From assembly GCA_964473255.1 (NCBI GenBank), contig CAYYOT010000006.1:51717-115716 (forward strand): a DNA stretch of 64,000 bases, written 5' to 3'. Made by a program: the position numbers and the translations under genes. Of the stretch, positions 28,526 to 36,756 are shown in pieces. The notes beneath the pieces were generated by a model. The model worked only from the letters and a program-made list of their open reading frames with translations, searched no databases and was not told the DNA's origin. Each line of letters starts with the position of its first letter. The first letter of the stretch is position 1. Origin of the DNA: Kuafuiihalomonas sp964473255. GTDB lineage: Bacteria; Myxococcota; Kuafuiibacteriia; Kuafuiibacteriales; Kuafuiibacteriaceae.

Positions 28526-29704
28526 ATGGGAAGGGGTGAAGGGACGCTGATCGTCGGCGCCGGGCCGGCCGGTTGGGCGGCTGCGGTCGCCGCGAGGGAG
28601 GCCGGTTTCGAGGTCGAGGTCGTCGCTCCCGAGCCTTACGCCCAGTTTTCGGCCACCTATTGCGCCTGGGAAGACGAAGTTCCGGCTCCGTGGCGCGACG
28701 TGGTTCGCGACCGATGGCCGGACGTTCGTGCCCGCTTCGTTGCCCAGGACGGCTTGCGGCTGGAACGTCCGTACGTGTGCCTCGACAACGAGGCTTTCCG
28801 TCGCCGCATGATGGAGCGCGCATCCGCGACGATCACGGAAGGTCGGGTTACCGAGTGCCGTTTCGCCGACGACGGGGTCCTGGTGCATCTGGATGACGGC
28901 AGCGAGCGAAAGACTCACTACGTCGTGGACTGTACGGGCTCGGCATCACCCCTCGTGCGTTGGGGACCGGGCGCCCAGCCAGCGGTTCAGACCGCCCTCG
29001 GGGTCGTGCTGCGCGTGCCGGAAGGACGAACACTGCCGGCCGTTTTGATGGATTACGAACCAGTGCAGCGTCCAAACGGGGACCCACCGAGCTTCGGGTA
29101 CGTACTCCCGTTCTCCGACGGGACGGTCCTCATCGAGGAAACCGTGCTTGCTGCTCGTCCGCCGATCGACCCGTCGCACCTCGAGACACGTCTTCAGGAA
29201 CGGGTCGCACGGTACGGCGCCGCCGACTGGACCGTGGTCGACCGCGAAACCGTATACATCCCCATGGGAGGCCCGCTGCCGCTGGCCGAGCAGGCCGTCA
29301 TTCCGTTCGGAGCGGCGGCGTCGATGGTCCACCCGGCAACGGGATACCTGGTCGGCCAGGTCTTGCGACGTGCCCCGGACCTCGGTCGTGCTCTCGCCGC
29401 CAACCGTCGGGTTCGCCGAGCCGAGGAGCGCATGATTCGCGTCAACCGGGCCGTATGGTCCCGCGGCTTGCGGGCCACGCGGCGACTCTTCGATGCCGGA
29501 CTCGAAATCCTCCTTGCCCTGGGTCCGGAGCGGGTACCTCATTTCTTCGAAGCGTTCTTTCGTGCTCCCCGCTGGGCATGGAGCGCATACCTACAGGCGG
29601 ACGCTGCTCCGTGGCGCGTCTCTGCCGCCATGCTGGCGGCCTTTCGACAAATGGACACCGACGACCGGAGCCTGGTGTGGAAACAGGTCGTGGAGTCCGC
29701 GTGA
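28526..29704 (+). CDS. Lycopene cyclase (CrtY/CrtL flavoprotein type)
   Basis: 392 residues. It has the dinucleotide-binding start L-I-V-G-A-G-P-A-G-W-A-A-A, then D-C-T-G-S-A-S-P at about residue 135, then Y-V-L-P-F-S-D-G-T-V-L-I-E-E-T in the position of the cyclase active-site E-E-T and finally P-A-T-G-Y. These fit plant/cyanobacterial CrtL and bacterial CrtY cyclases that form beta rings. Myxococcus uses an unrelated heterodimeric CrtYc/CrtYd cyclase, so the enzyme type differs here. Together with CrtC and CrtD it predicts a carotenoid with one ring and one hydroxylated open end. Confidence 0.82.
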   Translation: MGRGEGTLIVGAGPAGWAAAVAAREAGFEVEVVAPEPYAQFSATYCAWEDEVPAPWRDVVRDRWPDVRARFVAQDGLRLERPYVCLDNEAFRRRMMERASATITEGRVTECRFADDGVLVHLDDGSERKTHYVVDCTGSASPLVRWGPGAQPAVQTALGVVLRVPEGRTLPAVLMDYEPVQRPNGDPPSFGYVLPFSDGTVLIEETVLAARPPIDPSHLETRLQERVARYGAADWTVVDRETVYIPMGGPLPLAEQAVIPFGAAASMVHPATGYLVGQVLRRAPDLGRALAANRRVRRAEERMIRVNRAVWSRGLRATRRLFDAGLEILLALGPERVPHFFEAFFRAPRWAWSAYLQADAAPWRVSAAMLAAFRQMDTDDRSLVWKQVVESA

Positions 29705-29853
29705 ACAGGTCGTCGGGGAGTCTCGTCCAGGAAATGAAACGTCTGGACCGCCAGAATCTTCACGGTGAATGAAATGTTAAAACAGGCTTGCCGGACAAAC
29801 ATTGGACAGGAGATGCCGACGATGGCCGAAGGCCGGGTTGGGGAATTCGATTG
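29705..29853 (+). promoter_or_regulatory. Putative operator/promoter region of crtE-crtI-crtB-merR
   Basis: The 149 bp before crtE holds an inverted repeat GTCCAG-N12-CTGGAC at 29725-29748, a palindrome TGTTAAAACA at 29775-29784, and two GGACA steps farther on (within 29794-29809). These are candidates for binding by the MerR-type regulator encoded in the same operon. No certain -35/-10 pair. Confidence 0.4.
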
Positions 29854-30909
29854 ATGGGACCAAGAAGAAGCAATTCCGGCGCGGTCGCCGAAGGACTCGA
29901 CCGTCATCCGGAGCCCGCCGCCGAGCGGTCCGAAGCCCTCGACCAGGCTCGCGCGCTGATGTTCCAGCTCGCCGCGGGCGATCGTTTCGAACGACTCGGC
30001 GCCATCGTTCAAGAGCACCTCTTCACCGGCGGCAAGCAGCTGCGGTCGAGGCTGGCCCTCGCGAGCGCGCACGCCCTCGGTGGCAGCGACGAGAGTGCCG
30101 CGGGGTGGGCCGCAGCCTGCGAACTCCTGCACAACGCCACGCTCGTGCATGACGACCTTCAGGATGGCGATGCCATCCGACGAGGTCACTTCACGGTGTG
30201 GGTTCGCCACGGTCAGGCGCAGGCCATCAACGCGGGGGATCTGCTCCTGATGCTGCCCTTCATCGCCGTAGAGCACGTCGATGTGCCCGACGCGATCCGG
30301 TGGCATCTGTGCCGGGCCATTGCCCGACGGTCGGAGCAGACCGTGCGCGGTCAGTCGCAGGAAATGGGGCTGCTGCCCGGTGGTCAGTGGGACTGGGAAT
30401 CGTACGCGGAAGCGGCAAAAGGTAAGACTTCCGCACTCTTCGCTCTGCCGGTTCACGGCGCCGCGCTCATCGCGGGCCGCTCGCCCGAAGACGCCGAATC
30501 CTTGGCCGAGCCCTTCCGCGATGTCGGACTGCTCTTCCAGATTCAGGACGACGTCGTCGACCTCTTCGGCGACAAGGGCCGCGGTGAACGCGGCGGCGAC
30601 CTTCGCGAGGGCCGCGTGACGGCTTTGGTCGCCGAGCACCTGCGGCTGCACCCCGGCGACACGAAAGAGCTCGTGGGTCTACTCTCCCAGTCCCGGGAGG
30701 CGACCACGGACGCGTCCGTCGAGGCGTGGGCGACTCGATTCGAACGGGGCGGAGCGCTTCGGTCGGTTAACGGCCGCATTGCCAACCTTCGGGCGCGCGT
30801 CGAGGGGGCGCCGCACCTCGCCGGCGAGCCCGCTTTGCTGCACGTGGCGAAGTCTCTCATTCAGCGGTCGCTCCGACCGATCGAGCACATCGTGGAGGTC
30901 TCGCGATGA
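29854..30909 (+). CDS. crtE: Geranylgeranyl diphosphate synthase
   Basis: 351 residues from ATG 29854; a TTG at 29788 would add 22 residues. Polyprenyl synthase motifs are present: L-V-H-D-D-L-Q-D-G-D (first Asp-rich motif) and I-Q-D-D-V-V-D-L-F-G-D (second), plus G-G-K-Q-L-R-S. It condenses isoprenyl diphosphates to C20 geranylgeranyl diphosphate, the precursor of phytoene and also of bacteriochlorophyll phytyl chains. It overlaps crtI by ATGA. Note that the first Asp motif is D-D-x-x-D, the usual short-chain form. Confidence 0.92.
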   Translation: MGPRRSNSGAVAEGLDRHPEPAAERSEALDQARALMFQLAAGDRFERLGAIVQEHLFTGGKQLRSRLALASAHALGGSDESAAGWAAACELLHNATLVHDDLQDGDAIRRGHFTVWVRHGQAQAINAGDLLLMLPFIAVEHVDVPDAIRWHLCRAIARRSEQTVRGQSQEMGLLPGGQWDWESYAEAAKGKTSALFALPVHGAALIAGRSPEDAESLAEPFRDVGLLFQIQDDVVDLFGDKGRGERGGDLREGRVTALVAEHLRLHPGDTKELVGLLSQSREATTDASVEAWATRFERGGALRSVNGRIANLRARVEGAPHLAGEPALLHVAKSLIQRSLRPIEHIVEVSR

Positions 30910-32426
30910 GCGATCCGGTCGTCGTCATCGGCTCTGGGTTCGGCGGGCTGGCTGCGGCCGTCCGCCTCCGTTCCATGGGACATCGCGTTCTGATTCTCGA
31001 AGCGCGGGATCAGCCCGGCGGGCGCGCTGGTGTCTTTCTGCGCGACGGGTTCAGCTTCGATGCCGGCCCGACCGTAATCACGGCTCCCTACTTGATCGAT
31101 GAGCTGTTCGAGGAGTTGGGACGAGACCGTTCCGACTATGTCGACCTCTTGCCGGTCGACCCCTTCTATCGAATCGATTTTCACGACGGCCGCTCCTTCG
31201 ACTACGTCGGCGACGAAGAGCGCCTGATGAGTCAGATCCGGGAGTTCAATCCCCAAGACGTCGACAACTATCAGCGGCTTCTCAAACGGATTCGCCAGAT
31301 CTTCGATATCGGCTACCAAGAGCTGGCCGATGTGCCTTTCGATCAGCTCTGGGACATGCTCAAGGTGGTTCCTGACTTGGTGCGGCTCGGCAGCTATCGT
31401 TCGGTCTACAGCCTCGTATCCAGCTACATCAAAGACGAGAACCTACGCCAGGTCTTCACGTTCCAGCCGCTCTTGGTCGGCGGTAATCCTTTTCGCGTAA
31501 CGTCGATCTATACGCTCATCCACTGGCTCGAGCGAAAGTGGGGTGTGTACTTCGCTCGCGGGGGCACGACCGCCCTGATCCACGGCCTGGTCAAGCTTCT
31601 CGAAGACTGCGATGTCGAACTTCGCCTGCAGGCGCCGGTCGCGGAGCTCGAAGTCGAAAACGGTGCGGTCAAAGCGGTCCAGCTCGAGTCAGGAGAACGC
31701 ATCCCCTGCAAGTTCGTGGTCTCCAACGCCGACCCGTCGTTCGTGTACAGTCGGATGGTCGATGCGCGCCATCGAAGAAAGCACACCGACGGAGCGGTCC
31801 GCCGCCGCCGACAGTCGATGAGCCTGTTCGTCGCGTACTTCGGGACGAATCGCACCTACCCGGAGCTCGCGCATCATACGATCGTCCTCGGTCCGCGCTA
31901 CAAAGGTCTTCTTAACGACATCTTCGACCGCCGAGTCCTCGCCGAGGACTTCTCTCTTTATCTGCATGCGCCGACCCGGACCGACCCGAGTGTGGCGCCC
32001 CCCGGGCACGAGAACTTCTACGTGCTGTCGCCGGTGCCCAACAATCGGAGCGGTATCGACTGGGACGCCGAAGGCGAACGCTACCTCGACCGCATCTATG
32101 CCGAGCTCGAGCGCCGCGGCGTACCGGGGCTTCGCGAGAACTTGGTGTCGAGCCACTTCGTGACCCCGAACTACTTCCGCGATGAGCTTCGGTCGGTGGA
32201 CGGTGCAGCCTTCGGCCTGGAGCCGATACTGACCCAGAGCGCCTGGTTCCGGTATCACAACCGTTCCGAGGACGTCGACGGGCTGTACTTCGTTGGCGCG
32301 AGCACGCATCCTGGAGCTGGAATTCCGGGAGTGCTCTCGACAGCGAAGGTCATGGAGAAAGTCGTTCCCCGTCCGGAGGCCAAAGAGTTCGTCCCGGTCC
32401 CCGGGCGTCGGCGGGCGGCCGGATGA
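30906..32426 (+). CDS. crtI: Phytoene desaturase
   Basis: 506 residues, typical length. Features: I-G-S-G-F-G-G-L-A-A-A-V-R-L at the N-terminus (FAD), F-D-A-G-P-T-V-I-T-A-P after it, and the C-terminal F-V-G-A-S-T-H-P-G-A-G-I-P-G-V signature. It converts phytoene to more unsaturated carotenes, up to lycopene, on the membrane using FAD. Coupled by ATGA to both crtE and crtB. Confidence 0.94.
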   Translation: MSDPVVVIGSGFGGLAAAVRLRSMGHRVLILEARDQPGGRAGVFLRDGFSFDAGPTVITAPYLIDELFEELGRDRSDYVDLLPVDPFYRIDFHDGRSFDYVGDEERLMSQIREFNPQDVDNYQRLLKRIRQIFDIGYQELADVPFDQLWDMLKVVPDLVRLGSYRSVYSLVSSYIKDENLRQVFTFQPLLVGGNPFRVTSIYTLIHWLERKWGVYFARGGTTALIHGLVKLLEDCDVELRLQAPVAELEVENGAVKAVQLESGERIPCKFVVSNADPSFVYSRMVDARHRRKHTDGAVRRRRQSMSLFVAYFGTNRTYPELAHHTIVLGPRYKGLLNDIFDRRVLAEDFSLYLHAPTRTDPSVAPPGHENFYVLSPVPNNRSGIDWDAEGERYLDRIYAELERRGVPGLRENLVSSHFVTPNYFRDELRSVDGAAFGLEPILTQSAWFRYHNRSEDVDGLYFVGASTHPGAGIPGVLSTAKVMEKVVPRPEAKEFVPVPGRRRAAG

Positions 32427-33358
32427 CGCTGACGGCCGCCGACTGCCGGGCGGTCCTCGCTGAGGGGTCTCGATCCTTCAATTGGGCATCACGCCTTCTC
32501 TCCGCGCAGCGACGCGACGACGCAGCCGCAGTCTACACGCTCTGTCGAACCATCGACGATATCGCTGACGAGGCGACGGATGCGTCGGCGGCCGCCCAAG
32601 AGCTGGACGCCATCGCCGCGGAGCTGACCGGCCAGAGCGCTGCTCGTCCCCTGGTGAGCTTGTATCTCGAGGTCGCACGCCGCCGCGGTATGGACGTGAC
32701 GCCCATCCTTCAGCTGATCGAAGGCGCCCGGTCCGATCTGGCGCGGGTCCGCATCGCTGACGACGGTGAGCTCCTGCGCTATTGCTATCGGGTTGCCGGG
32801 ACCGTCGGGCTCGTCATGTGCCGAGTGCTCGGAGTCGACGACGAGCGGGCTCGGCCGCACGCCATCGACCTCGGCATCGCCATGCAGCTGACCAACATCT
32901 GCCGCGACGTCGCCGAGGATGCGCGGCTCGGGCGCGTCTACCTTCCGGCAGAACGCCTGCGGGCCGTCGGCGTCGACCCCGAGGAACTCGTGCAGGGGCG
33001 GGTCTCGGCGGCTTCGGTGACTCGCGTCGTGGGAGACATCCTTCGTTTGGCCGAGGAGTACTATCGCAGTGCGGATCAGGGCATGCGCTTCATCCCCGTG
33101 AGACCCCGCTTCGCCATCTTGGTCGCGTCTCGGGTGTACCGTGAGATCGGTCGCGTGCTGTGGCGGAGCTATCGGGGCAATGCGCTTCATGGTCGCACGG
33201 TGGTTTCGTCGGTCCGGAAGGCTTGGGTGTCCGTCGTAGCTTTGGGCCGCGGCTTCTTCTTGCCTCCGCCCGGCAGTCGAGCCCATCGGCGCGAACTGCA
33301 CCGCGGTCTCGATGGGCTCCCGGGCTGCAGCCCCCCCGCCTTGGGACCGGGCAGTTGA
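32423..33358 (+). CDS. crtB: Phytoene synthase
   Basis: 311 residues. The two Asp-rich motifs are R-x-I-D-D-I-A-D-E (first) and N-I-C-R-D-V-A-E-D (second), with Y-C-Y-R-V-A-G-T-V-G-L between them. It joins two geranylgeranyl diphosphates to phytoene. The last 50 residues (after the final helix) are Pro/Gly-rich and not conserved. Coupled by ATGA to crtI and followed 9 bp later by the MerR regulator, so all four genes are likely one transcript. Confidence 0.94.
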   Translation: MTLTAADCRAVLAEGSRSFNWASRLLSAQRRDDAAAVYTLCRTIDDIADEATDASAAAQELDAIAAELTGQSAARPLVSLYLEVARRRGMDVTPILQLIEGARSDLARVRIADDGELLRYCYRVAGTVGLVMCRVLGVDDERARPHAIDLGIAMQLTNICRDVAEDARLGRVYLPAERLRAVGVDPEELVQGRVSAASVTRVVGDILRLAEEYYRSADQGMRFIPVRPRFAILVASRVYREIGRVLWRSYRGNALHGRTVVSSVRKAWVSVVALGRGFFLPPPGSRAHRRELHRGLDGLPGCSPPALGPGS

Positions 33359-33367
33359 GCCTGAGAG

Positions 33368-34273
33368 ATGGCGGCGCCGAACCTATACCCGATGCGTCTG
33401 GTCACTCAGATAACAGGGCTATCGGCGGATACGATTCGTGCCTGGGAGCGGCGACACGGCGCGGTTCGACCGGCCCGAACCCAGGGCAACACCCGAAGAT
33501 ACTCTTCCCGCGAAGTGCGGCGGCTCTTGCTCCTGCGCGAAGCGACGCTCCGCGGGCATGCCATCGGTAGTATCGCGACTTTGAACATCGAGCAGCTCGA
33601 GAGTTTGCTCGCCGATGACCCCTTAGGGTTGGCTCTTTCCTTCAGTCGCTCGCGAGACCCAGGAGAGCTCGCCCGTGACATCCGCAGCGCGTACTTGGGG
33701 GCGCTCAGCCGGTACGATAGCCGGGGCGGTTTCGAACTTCTGGCCCGAGCTCTCGGCGAGCTCGAGCCGTCGAACCTGGTAGACGACGTTCTCGGCCCGG
33801 TCGCCGAAGACATCGGCGGTCGGGAGTGCCTGGCCGCGGTAGCGCGCGGGCATCGGGGTTTGTTTGGTCACCATCTGCACGGACTCTGCGCCTCGTTGGG
33901 ACTGCGGCGAGCCGTCGACTCGACGGAAGCTCGCCGAGCCCTCGTCGGGGCTGCGTCGGAGGCGCAAGAGATTCCTGCCATGCTCGTTTGCGTTTGCTCG
34001 GGACTATTCGGCTGGGAGCCGGTTTACGCTGGTTCGGGCCTGGGCGCCTCCGACCTCGCCTGGGCCACAGAGATGGCCCAGCCGGACACGGTGGTCTTCG
34101 TATCGAACGAGGCGGAAGCCCCGGCAGAGTGGTTGAGTCAGCCGATCCTCATTCTCCCACCGGATCAGCGCGATTGGTGGGAACCGCTGTCGAGCTGGCT
34201 GTCCGAGATAGAGGCGCTTCACTCCACGGGTAGCTTCAGAACGAAGCACGTGTCCGTCGAGGACGCATCGTAG
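33368..34273 (+). CDS. MerR-family regulator with degenerate B12-binding region (CarA/CarH-like)
   Basis: 301 residues, the length of CarH/LitR proteins. The N-terminus is a MerR winged helix (R-L-V-T-Q-I-T-G-L-S-A-D-T-I-R-A-W-E-R-R-H). The second half aligns with the helical bundle plus B12 Rossmann domain of CarA/CarH. The axial-ligand motif E-x-H-x-x-G is replaced by E-I-P-A-M-L, and the bundle Trp and Glu-His pair are not seen (E-C-L-A-A-V and G-H-H-L-H in their places). It probably represses or controls the crt genes, but a B12-based light response is doubtful. It overlaps the histidine kinase gene (convergent, 55 bp). Confidence 0.82.
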   Translation: MAAPNLYPMRLVTQITGLSADTIRAWERRHGAVRPARTQGNTRRYSSREVRRLLLLREATLRGHAIGSIATLNIEQLESLLADDPLGLALSFSRSRDPGELARDIRSAYLGALSRYDSRGGFELLARALGELEPSNLVDDVLGPVAEDIGGRECLAAVARGHRGLFGHHLHGLCASLGLRRAVDSTEARRALVGAASEAQEIPAMLVCVCSGLFGWEPVYAGSGLGASDLAWATEMAQPDTVVFVSNEAEAPAEWLSQPILILPPDQRDWWEPLSSWLSEIEALHSTGSFRTKHVSVEDAS

Positions 34274-35097
34274 TCCACCCGGCCGTCGTGGACGTCGGCG
34301 ATGCGCCGGGCGACGGGAAGGCCCAGGCCAATCCCTCGGCTGCGCTGAGTGAAGAATGGCTCGAAGACCTTCCGCTCCAAGCCCGCGCCGATCCCGGGAC
34401 CCGGATCGTGCACTTCCAGCCTCACGCCCTCGGCGTCCGTCCGTATCCGAAGCTCGATTCTTCCTCGAGGCCCGACGGCCTGGGCGGCGTTTAAGAGCAG
34501 GTTTCTCAAGCTGCGGCGAATCAGCGTGGCATCGACCCGGAGGTCCGGCGCTTCGCCGACCACGGCGACCTCGACGTCCCGACCATCCGGATGGTCGGCG
34601 AGGTCGGCGATCGCACCGTCGATCACCGGCCGCATAGGGGTGACGCCGCGCTGAATCCGTACCGGTCGAGCGAAGAGCAGGAGGTCGTCGATCGTATCGT
34701 TCAGAGTCTTCAAGCGGAGGATCATCTCGTGCGTGATCGCTTGTTCCATGCTGCCCGCGCCGAGACGAGTCAGCAAGACGCGCAACGCACTCCCCACGCC
34801 AGCCAGCGGGTTCTTGACTTCATGAGCGACGACCGATGCCATCTCCGAGAGGCGATGCCGAAATGCGACGGCGCCGTCGTCCTCTCCTAGGATGAATAGA
34901 CCGCCCCCCACGCCGTCGACGCGGCGAAGGGATGGATGCAGCGATCCGTCCGCGTTGAGCCACTCCCGGGGTCCGGCGATGGCTTCGAACGTGCGACCCC
35001 GGTCCGACTCGGTTAGGTCCCAGACTCGACCTGCCGACGCCGTGTAGGCCGCGAGGCCGCCGTCCGGACCGAACCAGGCGACACGGGGGGGCGTCAC
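34219..35097 (-). CDS. Soluble sensor histidine kinase
   Basis: 292 residues without membrane segments. Residues 1-75 are a small N-terminal sensing region (PAS-like guess). The H-box is V-V-A-H-E-V-K-N-P-L-A-G, followed by the N-box L-L-N-A-A-Q-A, G1 D-P-G-P-G-I, F-box and G2 G-I-G-L-G-L-P-V. Its start overlaps the end of the response regulator gene by ATGA, so the pair is co-expressed and likely cognate. The signal is unknown; the position next to the crt cluster hints at a light or redox cue, by inference only. Confidence 0.9.
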   Translation of the reverse strand: MTPPRVAWFGPDGGLAAYTASAGRVWDLTESDRGRTFEAIAGPREWLNADGSLHPSLRRVDGVGGGLFILGEDDGAVAFRHRLSEMASVVAHEVKNPLAGVGSALRVLLTRLGAGSMEQAITHEMILRLKTLNDTIDDLLLFARPVRIQRGVTPMRPVIDGAIADLADHPDGRDVEVAVVGEAPDLRVDATLIRRSLRNLLLNAAQAVGPRGRIELRIRTDAEGVRLEVHDPGPGIGAGLERKVFEPFFTQRSRGIGLGLPVARRIADVHDGRVDYDASSTDTCFVLKLPVE

Positions 35098-36500
35098 TTG
35101 TCGTGCCGGCGCTTGGGGTCGAGGTCCTCGAGGTTGAACTTCTCGATGCGGTATCGCACCTGATCCCGGTTCATGCCCAGGAGCTGTCCCGCCCGCGTCC
35201 GATTCCCGTTCGCGCGCTCCAACGCCTGGATCAAGAGGCGGCGCTCGAGCTCCTGAAGGTCCACACCTTGGTTCGGCAGGTGATAGTCCCCGTCATCGTC
35301 GGGTATCGAGCCATCGAGAGTGAGTGATCCCGGCCCGATCAGGGGGTCGTCACACAGCAGAACCGCCCTCTCCAGACAGTTACGAAGCTCGCGGATGTTC
35401 CCCCGCCACGGGTGATTCTCGAGGAGCTCGGCCGCTTCACGACTCACGCCCTCCACGTTCTTCGAAAACTCGCGGCTGAACAGCTCGATGAAGTAGCGCG
35501 TGAGGATCGGAATGTCGCTCTTCCGTTCGCGGAGCGGCGGAACACGGACGGTGAGTACGGCCAAACGATAATAGAGGTCCTCTCGGAAACGGCCCTCGTC
35601 GACCAGCTGACGGAGGTCAGTGTTCGTCGAGGCGATGATCCGAACTTCGGCGCTACGGTCCGTAGATCCGCCCATCCGTCGGAAGCGCCTATCCTCGAGA
35701 AAGCGCATGAGCTTGGATTGAACGGTCGGATCGAGGTCGGCGACGTCGTCGAGGAACAGTGTGCCGCCGTCGGCCCGCTCGATGAGTCCCACCTTCTCGT
35801 TCGACGCGTCGGCGAATGCTCCCGGCTCATGACCGAAGAGCTCGCTCTCCAGCAGCAGCGCCGGAAGGGCCGAACACGTTGCCGTCAGGAACGGGCGGCC
35901 CGACCGCGGGCTCTGCTCGTGGACCTCGTGCGCAGCCAAGCCCTTGCCGGTTCCGCTCTCTCCCACGAGAAGGACGGTCGATGCTGGACTGGTCGCCACC
36001 CGCTGAAGCATCTGGCGCAGCTCTCGCACGGCGGCGGACTCGCCGATGATCGGCCCGACCCGTTTGGCGCCGCTGTCGGCGGCGCTCACCGCTGCTTGAC
36101 CGGTGCGGAGGGCGGTTTGCACGGTCTGGACCACCTCGTCGAGGTCGAACGGCTTGCCGGTGTAGTGATACGCACCTGCCTTCATGACGTCGACCGCATG
36201 CTCGACAGAGGAGTGCGCGGTCAGCATGATGATCGGGATGTTCGGCCGGAGGCCTCGCATCCGCCGCATCACCTCTTGACCGTTCACGTCGGGAAGGAGC
36301 CAGTCGAGGAGAACGAGGTCGCAGCCCTTGGCGAAGATCTCGAGGGCCTCCGACCCTTGCGCGGCCTCGACGACTTCGAATCCGTCGTCTTCGAGGCGCT
36401 GCCGGAGGGACCAGCGAATCAGGTGCTCGTCGTCGACGACGAGCACTCGAGGCGCTCGTCGGGGCGCTTGTTCATCGGTTCGGGTCATCACAGCAGTCAT
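35094..36500 (-). CDS. NtrC-like response regulator with altered GAFTGA loop
   Basis: 468 residues from ATG 36500. A receiver domain (phospho-acceptor in V-L-L-D-W-L-L-P-D), an AAA+ domain with Walker A G-E-S-G-T-G-K, and a Fis-type HTH (R-T-R-A-G-Q-L-L-G-M-N-R-D-Q-V-R-Y-R). The loop that contacts sigma-54, normally G-A-F-T-G-A, is G-A-F-A-D-A, and Walker B ends L-D-D instead of L-D-E. Similar changes occur in NtrC relatives that work without sigma-54. Partner kinase is the next gene. Confidence 0.9.
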   Translation of the reverse strand: MTAVMTRTDEQAPRRAPRVLVVDDEHLIRWSLRQRLEDDGFEVVEAAQGSEALEIFAKGCDLVLLDWLLPDVNGQEVMRRMRGLRPNIPIIMLTAHSSVEHAVDVMKAGAYHYTGKPFDLDEVVQTVQTALRTGQAAVSAADSGAKRVGPIIGESAAVRELRQMLQRVATSPASTVLLVGESGTGKGLAAHEVHEQSPRSGRPFLTATCSALPALLLESELFGHEPGAFADASNEKVGLIERADGGTLFLDDVADLDPTVQSKLMRFLEDRRFRRMGGSTDRSAEVRIIASTNTDLRQLVDEGRFREDLYYRLAVLTVRVPPLRERKSDIPILTRYFIELFSREFSKNVEGVSREAAELLENHPWRGNIRELRNCLERAVLLCDDPLIGPGSLTLDGSIPDDDGDYHLPNQGVDLQELERRLLIQALERANGNRTRAGQLLGMNRDQVRYRIEKFNLEDLDPKRRHDK

Positions 36501-36756
36501 CGAGATTCTCCAGACTCCGCGAGCTGCCGCCGGTCGCGCGGCAGCCGTTCGTCGGGCAGGGTGAGGCATCTCGCCTCAGTTGAGCGGCCAATTCGACGCT
36601 TCCGCCACAATCCGGCCGTTGATTTGGCGCCGCAGGCAGGCTTTCGTGGAGCAGCATGGTTCGTCGCGCCCTAACAGCAACCTCCGTGCCGGATTCGTTT
36701 GTTGCCTGCTCGACACGCCACCGACACGGCCTGCACGCACTCTCGGCCCGGATCTG
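36501..36756. other. Divergent gap between the response regulator and glycosyltransferase genes
   Basis: 256 bp. It must hold the promoters of the two divergent genes. The glycosyltransferase frame stays open back to 36580, but the upstream extension is not conserved in character (polar and Arg-rich) and I treat it as non-coding. No clear promoter seen. Confidence 0.4.

Noticed and set aside
33359..36500. The histidine kinase as a bacteriophytochrome
   Set aside because: It has no PAS-GAF-PHY region and is only 292 residues; no chromophore site is visible.
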